Positions 1-5,898 of a DNA stretch of 8,174 nucleotides are shown in pieces. The DNA is from Natrialbaceae archaeon (GTDB lineage: Archaea; Halobacteriota; Halobacteria; Halobacteriales; Natrialbaceae). The stretch lies in contig PUPA01000080.1 of NCBI GenBank assembly GCA_003552885.1, forward strand, positions 1-8,174, given 5' to 3'. A program made the translations under genes and the position numbers. The notes below the pieces were generated by a model. The model saw only the letters and a program-made list of their open reading frames with translations. It made no database searches and was not told the origin of the DNA. Each line of letters begins with the position of its first letter. Position 1 is the stretch's first letter.

Positions 1-1282
1 CCCAGTAGCGCTGTCGGGAGATCCCCCAGTCGCGCAGCTGGTACTGGGTCGACTCGGAAGCGCGCTCGAGGTCGGCCGTCAGCCGCTCCCGGGCGGTCTC
101 GCTGTCGAGCCCGGAGTACTCACCGGAGTCGACGAGGACGCCGTCGTCGGTGAACGCTTCCTCGCCGACGTCCGGCGCGTCGGGGACGGTCTCGCCGTCC
201 CAGTCGTCGGGTTCGGGGGCGACCACGGGGACGATCGCCTCGCCCATCTTCGTCGCGAAGGCGTGGTCTCGCTCGTCGTGCCCCGGCACGCCCATCAGCG
301 CGCCGGTGCCGACGTCCGAGAGGACGAAGTCGGCGACGTAGACCGGTATCTCCTCGCCGGTTGCGGGGTTGGTCGCGGTCAGACCGGTCCGGACCCCGTT
401 CGGCTCGTCGCCGTCGGGGTCGGCCTCGTGGTGGAGGAAGTGGTGGACGGCGTCGTCTTCCTCGATGAGCGCCTCGCTGATCGGGTGATCCGGGGCGAGT
501 GCGAAGAAGGTCGCGCCGAAGATCGTGTCGAGGCGGGTGGTGAACGCGCGGACGTCGCCGTGGCCGTCCACGTGAAAGTCCACCTCGCTGCCGTACTGGC
601 GGCCGATCCAGTTGCGCTGCATCTGGCGGACCGAGTTCGGCCACCCTTCGAGCTCGTCGATCGCCTCGAGCAACTCGTCTGCGTAGTCGGTAATCGAGAG
701 GAACCACTGCTCTAAATCGCGCTGAACGACGGGGGAGTCACAGCGCCAGCACAGTTCGTCCTCGCCTTCGACCTGTTCGTCGGCGAGGACGGTCTCACAC
801 TCCTCACACCAGTTCACGTCCGCGTCCCGGCGTTCGACCAACCCCTCCTCGTAAAATCGGGTGAACAGCCACTGGTTCCACCGGTAGTACTCGGGCGTGC
901 AGGTCGCGATCTCGCGGTCCCAGTCGTAGCCAAACCCCATCGCCTCCATCTGCTCGCGCATCGTCTCGATGCAGTCGAACGTCCAGTCTCGAGGGTTCGT
1001 ATCGCGGTCTTTGGCCGCGTTCTCGGCGGGGAGGCCAAAGGCGTCCCACCCCATCGGGTGGAGCACGTCGTCGCCGCGCATCCGCCGGTAGCGGGCGTAG
1101 GCGTCCGTGATCGTGTAGTTACGGACGTGACCCATGTGGAGCTTTCCGGAGGGGTATGGGTACATCCCGAGGACGTAGGTGGGATCTTCGACGTCGTCGG
1201 GCGTTCGGTAGACGTCGGCCTCGTCCCAGGCCTCCTGCCACCGTCGCTCGGTCGCCGCGTGGTCGTATCCCGAATCACTCAT
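1..1282 (-). CDS. leuS: Leucyl-tRNA synthetase, bacterial type (N-terminal 427 codons, 3' end outside window)
   Basis: Class I aminoacyl-tRNA synthetase that activates leucine with ATP, charges tRNA-Leu in the cytoplasm and hydrolyses mischarged products. Seen: the HIGH-type site lies in YPYPSGKLHMGH (residues 41-52), followed by VRNYTITD. A zinc-binding insertion has two CxxC pairs (C159/C162 and C178/C181). The CP1 editing domain begins near NWIGRQYGSEVDF (224-236), with the threonine-rich TTRLDT (248-253) and GTGALMGVPGHDERDHAFA (325-343), the region of the conserved editing Asp. The last visible residues, LRDWGISRQRYW (416-427), return to the Rossmann fold; KMSKS and the anticodon domains are missing. 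The order ZN1 then CP1 and the wording of these motifs are those of bacterial LeuRS, not the archaeal/eukaryotic form, as is known for haloarchaea. The ATG at 1282 is chosen because MSDSGYDHAATERRWQEAW is a typical LeuRS N-terminus and a TATA-like element lies about 30 bp upstream. The frame is open to the left edge with no frameshift. Confidence 0.97.
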   Translation of the reverse strand, partial: MSDSGYDHAATERRWQEAWDEADVYRTPDDVEDPTYVLGMYPYPSGKLHMGHVRNYTITDAYARYRRMRGDDVLHPMGWDAFGLPAENAAKDRDTNPRDWTFDCIETMREQMEAMGFGYDWDREIATCTPEYYRWNQWLFTRFYEEGLVERRDADVNWCEECETVLADEQVEGEDELCWRCDSPVVQRDLEQWFLSITDYADELLEAIDELEGWPNSVRQMQRNWIGRQYGSEVDFHVDGHGDVRAFTTRLDTIFGATFFALAPDHPISEALIEEDDAVHHFLHHEADPDGDEPNGVRTGLTATNPATGEEIPVYVADFVLSDVGTGALMGVPGHDERDHAFATKMGEAIVPVVAPEPDDWDGETVPDAPDVGEEAFTDDGVLVDSGEYSGLDSETARERLTADLERASESTQYQLRDWGISRQRYW

Positions 1283-1310
1283 TCGACTACGTGTGCGCCC
1301 GTCGTCGCCC

Positions 1311-1320
1311 TATACTTTTC
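1311..1320 (-). promoter_or_regulatory. Probable TATA-box promoter of leuS
   Basis: On the minus strand this reads GAAAAGTATA, an AT-rich island in very GC-rich DNA. It is centred roughly 33 bp upstream of the leuS ATG, which would put the transcription start a few bases before the start codon, as in haloarchaeal leaderless or short-leader mRNAs. I see no Shine-Dalgarno sequence before the ATG, which fits. Assigned from position and composition only. Confidence 0.5.
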
Positions 1321-1400
1321 CATGCCGCCAGCGACGGATCGTCGGGGTCGCGGCCGTCGAGGCCGACCGTCGCCTCGAGGACTCGGCCCGATCACGGTGA

Positions 1401-1464
1401 CGATCTCCGACTGCCCAGCTCGGCCGCGACGACGGTCACCGACAGCCCAGCTCGGCCGCGACGT
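1401..1464. repeat. Imperfect 32-bp tandem duplication at the 3' end of the lipoprotein gene
   Basis: Positions 1401-1432 and 1433-1464 match at 28 of 32 bases, including a 19-base identical core (1413-1431 and 1445-1463). On the minus strand the 1433-1464 copy encodes the last residues of the lipoprotein (DVAAELGCR) and its TGA. The second copy lies just beyond that stop. Since 32 is not a multiple of three, the second copy is in another frame, where it reads VAAELGSRRSSP then a TGA at 1394-1392. One of the four mismatches turns the TGA of the coding copy into AGA in the other copy. Confidence 0.85.
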
Positions 1465-2590
1465 CTTCGGCCACGTCACGGTCGGTCGAGTGACCGACCT
1501 CGTAGCCGACGTCCGCACACTCCCAGGCGAAAAAGTCGAAGCCGTGGCTCTCGCCGACCAGCCCGTCCTGTTCGCCGACCGTCGTCTCCTCCCAGTCCGC
1601 CCGGATCAGGTTCCGATCCGACTCGGTGAGTTCGACGTACAGCTGTCGGTCCGTCTCGCCCTCCTCGACGTACCAGAGGCTGACAGTCGTCTCCTCGCGG
1701 TCCTCCCTCACCACGGCACCGTCGAACGCGTACCCCTCGTCGACCGGCGGCTCCGGGAGGTCGAGGTCGACCGCGTCGTCGGTCGCTTCGAGCGAGTCGA
1801 ACCGGTCGTGGCGGTCGGGCCCGAGGTCGACGACCTCGGCGTCGGCCGGCGGCTCGAACGGCTCCTCGTCCAGCTCGGGGTCGACGGTGAGCTCCTCGTA
1901 GCTCCGGGTCACCGAGCCGTTTGGTCCCTCCGGACGCTCTATCTCGACGTGCTCTCTGACCGGATACCGCAGCTCGTCGTCGATCCAGACCGTCCGGCTC
2001 ACCTCGGCGTCCTCGAGGTCCGTCTCGATCGGGAGCACGTAGGCGGTGTCACCGACGAGCAGGCCGACCGACCGCTCGACCGTCTCGTTGGTCGGCTCGG
2101 TCGCCTCGACGACGTGTGCCACGCCGCCTTCGAGCTCTTCCGTTCCCTCGTAGGAGAGCTCGTAGCCTCCGAGGAGTTCCTCGTAGGTTCCACGCGGGTC
2201 CTCCGGGGTCGGCCGGAGCCCCCGTTCGTCACGGAGACGCACCTCGGCGACGTCCGCTTCGGCGTCGTACGTCCAGGCGTGGCTGTCGTTCGTGGCCGAG
2301 AGGTCCCCGGGGGTCCGGTCGGGGTCGGTCGACTCGAGGAGCTCGGCTCGGACCGCGTCCGGCGGTCGCTCGAGGACCCGCTGGGTCCAGCTCACCCGGT
2401 TCCCGTCGCGTTCGAGCTCCGTCGTCCGGACGGCCTCGATGGCCTCTACGTCCCCGTGGCTCTCTGCAACCTCCCCGAGGAGCGCCTCGGGATCCGGATC
2501 GGTGTCGCCGACCGACAGGGAGAGACAGCCGGCGAGCAGGACGGCCAGCGCCAGTACGGCGACGGTCGGGAGGGGCCGCACGGGGGACAT
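1436..2590 (-). CDS. Secreted haloarchaeal lipoprotein, LolA-like/DUF4367-like, function unknown
   Basis: 384-residue acidic protein. Residues 1-21 form a Sec-type signal peptide with one arginine, a hydrophobic core (AVLALAVLLA, 11-20) and the lipobox LLAGC, so Cys22 is the probable lipidated N-terminus anchoring the protein outside the cytoplasmic membrane. There is no twin-arginine motif, although many haloarchaeal lipoproteins use Tat. The mature part starts DPDPEALLGEVAESHGDVEAIEAVRTTELERDG and then looks beta-rich, as in haloarchaeal LolA-like lipoproteins. The C-terminal third, with TTVSLWYVEEGETDRQLYVEL (301-321), resembles DUF4367-type segments. Both resemblances are from memory of the families. 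I chose the ATG at 2590 rather than the in-frame ATG at 2626 because it gives a compact signal peptide and suits the TATA-like element at 2621-2628. Cargo or partner is unknown; archaea lack a Lol system, so a carrier role should not be assumed. The stop lies in a tandem duplication. Confidence 0.85.
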   Translation of the reverse strand: MSPVRPLPTVAVLALAVLLAGCLSLSVGDTDPDPEALLGEVAESHGDVEAIEAVRTTELERDGNRVSWTQRVLERPPDAVRAELLESTDPDRTPGDLSATNDSHAWTYDAEADVAEVRLRDERGLRPTPEDPRGTYEELLGGYELSYEGTEELEGGVAHVVEATEPTNETVERSVGLLVGDTAYVLPIETDLEDAEVSRTVWIDDELRYPVREHVEIERPEGPNGSVTRSYEELTVDPELDEEPFEPPADAEVVDLGPDRHDRFDSLEATDDAVDLDLPEPPVDEGYAFDGAVVREDREETTVSLWYVEEGETDRQLYVELTESDRNLIRADWEETTVGEQDGLVGESHGFDFFAWECADVGYEVGHSTDRDVAEDVAAELGCR

Positions 2591-2620
2591 GTAACCAGGA
2601 ACGATTTTCAGACGGGCCGA

Positions 2621-2628
2621 ATACAAAG
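2621..2628 (-). promoter_or_regulatory. Probable TATA-box promoter of the lipoprotein gene
   Basis: The minus strand reads GAAAGCTTTGTATTC across 2619-2634, an AT-rich patch centred about 35 bp before the ATG at 2590. This predicts a start site near 2600 and a leader of about 10 bases. The element lies between the synthase stop and the lipoprotein start, so the lipoprotein can be transcribed independently. Assigned by position and composition only. Confidence 0.45.
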
Positions 2629-2675
2629 CTTTCTATCGACAGAGCGGGGGGAGCGGACGGCCGGGAGCCGTGAGA

Positions 2676-2695
2676 CCGCACGGCCGCCGTGGCGG
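2676..2695 (-). terminator. GC-rich hairpin downstream of the synthase gene, possible terminator
   Basis: CCGCACGG at 2676-2683 can pair with CCGTGGCGG at 2687-2695, leaving one bulged base and a 3-base loop, just past the synthase TGA on the minus strand. There is no long T-run after it, so this is at best a weak candidate for transcript end formation or RNA protection. Confidence 0.25.
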
Positions 2696-2702
2696 AACCC
2701 GT

Positions 2703-4190
2703 TCAGTCGTCCGCGGGCGCGGGGACGGGCTGGTCGTCCTCGAGCAGCCGGTCGAGGGCGTCGACCATGGCCGTCACGCTCGCGCGAGTGATGTCGGCTT
2801 CGCTTCTGGCGACGGTCACCGAGCGGTCGTTTCGGCTCATCGTCACCTCGACGGTGACGACGGCGTCGGTGCCGCCGGTGACCGCGTCGACGTGGTAGGA
2901 GTCGAGCTCGGCGTCGGCGGCGGTCCCGAGCGCGCCACGGACCGCCTCGACGGCGGCGTCGACCGGCCCGGAGCCGGTGCCCGAAGCGACGTGTTCCTCG
3001 CCGGCGACGTCGAGACGGACGCTCGCGGTCGGGACGTCCCCGCCGCTGATCGCGGTGAGGTCGAGCAGCTCGACGGTGCGCTCGCGGTCGTCGCCGGTGA
3101 CGTCCTCGGCGACCGCGAGCAGATCGGCGTCGGTGACCCGACGGCCCCGGTCACCGATCTCGGTCACCCGCGAGGCGATCTCGGCGAGCTCGCCGTCGGT
3201 CGCCTCGACGCCGTGTTCTTCGAGGGCTGCCCGGACGCCCGCGCGACCGGCGTGTTTGCCGAGTGCGAGCCGGCGCTCGCGGCCGACGACGCTCGGCGGG
3301 TACGGCTCGTACATCCGCTCGTCTTTGAGCGTGCCGTCGGTGTGGATGCCGCTCTCGTGGGTGAAGGCGTTCTGGCCGACCACCGCCTTGTTCGGGGGGA
3401 GCTCGACGCCGGTCGCCCGGGAGACCGTCCGGGCGAGCTCGTACAGTTCGGCGAGCTCGACGGTCTCGACGTCGTAGACGTGCGAGAGGGCGATCGCCAC
3501 CTCTTCTAAGGCGGCGTTGCCCGCCCGCTCGCCGATGCCGTTTACCGTACAGTGGACGAGGTCGGCGCCGGCGGCGACCCCGGCCAGGGCGTTCGTCACG
3601 CCGAGTCCGAGGTCGTCGTGGGTGTGGACGCTCACGGGACCCAGCTCGGCCAGTCCGGCGACGGCCTCACGGGTCAGCTCGGGGCCGGCGTGGCCGACGG
3701 TGTCGGCGAAACAGACCCGGTCGGCGCCGGCCTCGAGGGCGGTCCCCAGCAGCTTCTCGAGGTACTCGAGGTCGGCCCGGGAGCCGTCCTCGCCGATGAC
3801 TTCGACCCACAGCCCGTGGGCTTTCGCGTGCTCGACGAGCGCGGCGGTCGACTCGAGGTTGCCCTCGTGGGTCGTGCCGACTTTCCCCTCGATGTGGCGG
3901 TCGCTCGAGGGGACGACGAGGTGGACGCCGTCGACGTCACAGTCCAGTGCGTGGTCGACGTCCCGCTCGAGGCCGCGACAGAAGCTGGTCACGGTCGCCT
4001 CGAGTTCGAGGTCGGTCACCCGCGAGATCGCCCGGCGCTCGCCGGCGCCAGTACAGGCGCTTCCGGCCTCGATCACGCCGACTCCGGCGCGTTCGAGCGC
4101 GAGTGCGATCTTCGCTTTCTCCCCGGGGGACAGCGAGACCCCCGGCGCCTGCTCGCCGTCCCTGAGCGTCGTATCGAGAACTGTTACCAT
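2703..4190 (-). CDS. cimA: (R)-citramalate synthase / 2-isopropylmalate synthase family enzyme, probably CimA
   Basis: 495 residues of the LeuA/CimA/NifV family, cytoplasmic enzymes that condense acetyl-CoA with a 2-oxo acid: pyruvate to citramalate for isoleucine, or 2-oxoisovalerate to isopropylmalate for leucine. Seen: a TIM-barrel catalytic domain with DTTLRDGEQ (6-14) and the expected Lys25; the metal-binding HTHDDLGLGVTN (189-200, H189 and H191); NGIGERAGN (217-225); and NAFTHESGIHTDG (274-286). A C-terminal LeuA-type regulatory domain covers about 385-487 (VASGTGSGPVDAAVEA, 401-416), suggesting end-product inhibition. VIEAGSA (39-45) and VHLVVPSS (89-96) are closer, from memory, to archaeal CimA than to LeuA, which usually has an IHTFI-type segment there; so CimA is preferred but LeuA is not excluded. 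The ATG at 4190 is supported by the N-terminus and by GGAG eight bases upstream. It is divergent from the phosphoribosyltransferase gene and upstream of the lipoprotein gene and leuS on the same strand. Confidence 0.93.
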   Translation of the reverse strand: MVTVLDTTLRDGEQAPGVSLSPGEKAKIALALERAGVGVIEAGSACTGAGERRAISRVTDLELEATVTSFCRGLERDVDHALDCDVDGVHLVVPSSDRHIEGKVGTTHEGNLESTAALVEHAKAHGLWVEVIGEDGSRADLEYLEKLLGTALEAGADRVCFADTVGHAGPELTREAVAGLAELGPVSVHTHDDLGLGVTNALAGVAAGADLVHCTVNGIGERAGNAALEEVAIALSHVYDVETVELAELYELARTVSRATGVELPPNKAVVGQNAFTHESGIHTDGTLKDERMYEPYPPSVVGRERRLALGKHAGRAGVRAALEEHGVEATDGELAEIASRVTEIGDRGRRVTDADLLAVAEDVTGDDRERTVELLDLTAISGGDVPTASVRLDVAGEEHVASGTGSGPVDAAVEAVRGALGTAADAELDSYHVDAVTGGTDAVVTVEVTMSRNDRSVTVARSEADITRASVTAMVDALDRLLEDDQPVPAPADD

Positions 4191-4348
4191 TTCATCGTCT
4201 CCGACCGCGTCGCCTCCGGCCGTGAAGGCCTCAGTTTCGGGAGCGAATTTCCCGGCCAGCCGCCTCGCGGCGACTTACTCTATCCTCCACAGCGGGCGTA
4301 TCACGTGCCATGTGTACCCCGTACGTGTGGGGAGGCACCTATAACTCC
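4191..4348. promoter_or_regulatory. Synthase side of the divergent intergenic region
   Basis: On the minus strand GGAG (spacing 8) precedes the synthase ATG and suggests a leadered mRNA. The best TATA-like patch on that strand is GGGAAATTCGC, around 4244-4254, which predicts a leader of about 30 bases. Further out, GTGCC (4305-4309) and GGCAC (4334-4338) enclose CCCC (4317-4320) and GGGG (4329-4332), a nested imperfect dyad that could be an operator or hairpin. CACGTG sits at 4302-4307. TATAAC at 4340-4345 is AT-rich but its direction is unclear. Promoter assignments here are weak. Confidence 0.3.
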
Positions 4349-4437
4349 ATCGGAACCGGGCCGACACCGACACGTCCATGAGGGTTGGACCGGAACTGAC
4401 ACGTCCGTCGGCACCGGGCCGGCCACCGACACGTCTT
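4349..4437. repeat. Degenerate array of three ~30-bp units upstream of the phosphoribosyltransferase gene
   Basis: GACACGTC recurs at 4369-4376, 4398-4405 and 4428-4435, spaced 29 and 30 bp. A weaker GACGTC at 4457-4462 abuts the start codon. Units 1 and 3 share a longer block: TCGGAACCGGGCCG at 4350-4363 compared with TCGGCACCGGGCCG at 4408-4421, then CACCGACACGTC in both. Unit 2 keeps only ACCGGAACTGACACGTCC. The array ends at the position expected for the core promoter of the gene starting at 4464 (CTTTGC, 4435-4440, is a poor TATA match). Spaced copies next to a promoter suggest operators or an upstream activating array, but a decayed tandem duplication is equally possible. Confidence 0.65.
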
Positions 4438-4463
4438 TGCGTGGAGTCGTCGAACCGACGTCT

Positions 4464-5036
4464 ATGGGAGACGCCCTCGAACCGCTCGCGGAGTCGCTGC
4501 GTGCGGCGCCGGTCGTCGACCGGGACGGCTACGAGTACTTCGTCCACGGGGTGACCGACGGGGTGCCGACCGTCGAGCCCGAGGTGCTAGAGGCCGTCGC
4601 CGCCGGGATCCGCGAGGCGGTCGATCTCACCGACGCTGACGCGATCGTCGCACCAGAGGCGATGGCGATCCACCACGCGACGGCCCTCTCGCTTTCGACG
4701 GGGATCCCGTTCGTCGTCGCCCGGAAACGACGGTACGGCTTCCCCGAGGAGGTCACCGTCCACCAGGAGACGAGCTACGGGGAGAGCGAACTCCACCTGA
4801 ACGGCGTCGAGGCGGGCGACCGCGTGGTCCTCGTCGACGACGTGCTCTCTTCGGGCGGGACGATCCGGGCGGTCGTCGCCGCCATAGAGGCCGCCGACGC
4901 GGAGCTGCTCGAGGTCGTCACCGTCCTCAGACGGACCGACGTCGACGTCGACGAGCTGCCCGTCGAGGTCACCAGCTTGCTCGAGGTGTCCGTCGAGGAC
5001 GGCGCGGTCGTCGTCGACCGACCCGAGGAGGGGTAA
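4464..5036 (+). CDS. Archaeal HGPRTase-like (Hpt family) purine phosphoribosyltransferase
   Basis: 190-residue type I phosphoribosyltransferase, expected to transfer the phosphoribosyl group of PRPP to a purine base for cytoplasmic salvage. Seen: the PRPP loop VVLVDDVLSSGGT (121-133) with the diagnostic acidic pair D125-D126; IVAPEAMAIHHATALSLSTGIPFVVARKR (61-89), the core strand-helix-strand with the Lys/Arg patch; and the N-terminal YEYFVHGVTDGVPTVEPEVL (23-42), which is characteristic of the archaeal Hpt/HGPRTase-like family. Length is normal. The base used by haloarchaeal members of this family is, as far as I know, not settled: hypoxanthine, guanine or another. The ATG at 4464 is chosen because the N-terminus matches the family; the frame is open further upstream, but only through the repeat array and with no plausible start. 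It is divergent from the synthase and followed 86 bp later by MBF1. The lack of a strong TATA box and the array just upstream suggest regulated expression. Confidence 0.88.
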   Translation: MGDALEPLAESLRAAPVVDRDGYEYFVHGVTDGVPTVEPEVLEAVAAGIREAVDLTDADAIVAPEAMAIHHATALSLSTGIPFVVARKRRYGFPEEVTVHQETSYGESELHLNGVEAGDRVVLVDDVLSSGGTIRAVVAAIEAADAELLEVVTVLRRTDVDVDELPVEVTSLLEVSVEDGAVVVDRPEEG

Positions 5037-5067
5037 ACGGCCCGAGCGAGCGAGGACCTCGGCCGTT
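5036..5067 (+). terminator. Hairpin directly after the phosphoribosyltransferase stop
   Basis: AACGGCCCGAG (5036-5046) pairs with CTCGGCCGTT (5058-5067), ten base pairs with one bulged C and an 11-base loop, starting within the stop codon TAA. No T-run follows. Its place between this gene and the MBF1 promoter fits transcript end formation, but that is inferred from position only. Confidence 0.35.
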
Positions 5068-5092
5068 CACGCCGGCGGCTCCGGGCGCATCC

Positions 5093-5100
5093 TTTATCAG
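5093..5100 (+). promoter_or_regulatory. TATA-box promoter of mbf1
   Basis: CTTTATCAG sits in GC-rich surroundings with the TATA centre about 27 bp before the ATG at 5123. That puts the start site at or within a few bases of the start codon, a leaderless arrangement. No Shine-Dalgarno sequence is visible before the ATG. It shows that mbf1 has its own promoter despite following the phosphoribosyltransferase gene closely. Confidence 0.6.
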
Positions 5101-5122
5101 GCGCCACGGTATAGGGTCGCAC

Positions 5123-5650
5123 ATGGTTCAGTGTGAGATGTGTGGCGCCGAGACGTCGTCCCCGACGACGATCAAAGTCGAGGGCGCGAAGCTGCAGGTC
5201 TGTTCTAACTGCACCGGCTTCGGCACCGAGGTGAAAACGAAGAGCTCGACGTCGAGCACCTCGACGAAGTACTCGACCGGCTCGACGTCGAGCTCCCGGT
5301 CGACGGGGACGACGAGCTCCGGGGGGTCGACCGGCGGCTCCCAGGGTCGGTCGGACATGTTCGACGACGTCGACGAGCTCGCCACCGACTACGACGACCG
5401 GATCAGGCGGGGCCGGGAGAAAAGAGGGCTCAGCCAGTCGGAGCTGGCCGACGAGCTCAACGAGAAGGCGAGTCTCATCCGCAAGCTCGAACGTGGGGAG
5501 ATCCTCCCGAGCGACGCCGTCCAGTCGAAACTCGAGGGTAACCTCGGGGTGAGTCTCACCGCCGAGGGCGGCGGCGACGACACCGAGTGGAGCGGGGGCG
5601 CCTCGACGGGCAGCTACACCCTCGGGGACGTGGTGAAACGGAAGGACTGA
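5123..5650 (+). CDS. mbf1: Archaeal multiprotein bridging factor 1 (zinc ribbon plus Cro/C1-type HTH)
   Basis: 175 residues. In eukaryotes MBF1 bridges activators and TBP; archaeal homologues are DNA- and ribosome-associated factors whose role is less clear. Seen: an N-terminal zinc ribbon with C4/C7 and C27/C30 (MVQCEMCGAE, VCSNCTGFG); a linker at about 38-77 made almost only of Ser, Thr and Gly with a few Lys and Arg; and an HTH_XRE domain at about 86-145 with the conserved archaeal MBF1 pattern RIRRGREKRGLSQSELADELNEKASLIRKLERGE (93-126). The C-terminal tail is acidic and glycine-rich and ends TLGDVVKRKD, which is usual for the family. The ATG at 5123 starts the zinc ribbon and lies at the predicted transcription start. 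The linker is odd for a halophile: no Asp or Glu over about 41 residues while the rest is acidic. Its DNA holds two 14-bp perfect palindromes. Confidence 0.95.
   Translation: MVQCEMCGAETSSPTTIKVEGAKLQVCSNCTGFGTEVKTKSSTSSTSTKYSTGSTSSSRSTGTTSSGGSTGGSQGRSDMFDDVDELATDYDDRIRRGREKRGLSQSELADELNEKASLIRKLERGEILPSDAVQSKLEGNLGVSLTAEGGGDDTEWSGGASTGSYTLGDVVKRKD
5244..5293. repeat. Two identical 14-bp palindromes in the MBF1 linker
   Basis: GCTCGACGTCGAGC, a perfect inverted repeat, occurs at 5244-5257 and again at 5280-5293, exactly 36 bp (12 codons) apart and therefore in the same frame. Both encode the Ser-Thr-Ser-Ser part of the low-complexity linker. The simplest reading is a codon-level internal duplication using TCG/AGC serine and ACG threonine codons. 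Confidence 0.8.
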
Positions 5651-5661
5651 GACGGATCGTC

Positions 5662-5677
5662 CCGCCGTGAGCGGCGG
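5662..5677 (+). terminator. Hairpin after the mbf1 stop
   Basis: CCGCCG (5662-5667) and CGGCGG (5672-5677) form a six-pair GC stem with a TGAG loop, 12 bases past the mbf1 stop. No T-run follows. Two more small dyads lie nearby: GTGG/CCAC at 5703-5714, and CACGA/TCGTG at 5712-5725 with AT-rich bases to its right. These could serve transcripts from either strand. The rest of 5651-5778 shows nothing recognisable. Confidence 0.3.
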
Positions 5678-5778
5678 CCGCCTCTCCGTCCGAACGACGG
5701 CCGTGGCGGGCCACGACGGATCGTGTAATTCTCTGGGCGTCGGAGAGCCAAGGGTTCGTAACGACGTCTGCGCCGACC

Positions 5779-5898
5779 TTACCGCAGCCGCCGGAGGAGG
5801 CGACCGACCGGGCTCGTCGTCCGCCGGAGGTCCTCGTGGTGTGGGGTGTCTTTGAGTCTCATCCGCTCGATCGTGTCGGTTCGTCGGTCGGCTGGCAT
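5779..5898 (-). CDS. Putative small Arg-rich protein (39 aa) on a leaderless transcript
   Basis: Not recognised as any family. The reading frame MPADRRTDTI...VGRLLRRLR has 10 Arg, 1 Lys and 6 acidic residues, so it is net positive, unlike nearly everything else in the window. The last ten residues (PVGRLLRRLR) could form a short basic amphipathic helix. About 80 percent of codons end in G or C, as expected for coding DNA here. Main support is the promoter: on the minus strand CATATTTATG (5924-5933) is centred about 30 bp before the ATG at 5898, so the transcript would begin within about five bases of the start codon. The same frame stays open upstream to 6132, but that longer version would contain the promoter, so it is not preferred. 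An alternative is a small non-coding RNA from the same promoter. It is divergent from the IclR gene. Confidence 0.4.
   Translation of the reverse strand: MPADRRTDTIERMRLKDTPHHEDLRRTTSPVGRLLRRLR

Noticed and set aside
120..707. Arg-rich minus-strand frame inside leuS
   Set aside because: It overlaps the LeuRS editing domain in another frame and has the repetitive Arg/Pro/Gly composition of an out-of-frame translation.
1058..2791. Long plus-strand open frame (577 codons) across leuS, the lipoprotein and the synthase end
   Set aside because: It is antisense to three supported genes, spans intergenic DNA and resembles no protein family. Long spurious frames are expected in DNA this GC-rich.
4349..4463. 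CRISPR array
   Set aside because: Only three degenerate units follow one another with no separate spacers and no cas genes, so this is a tandem or operator-like repeat.
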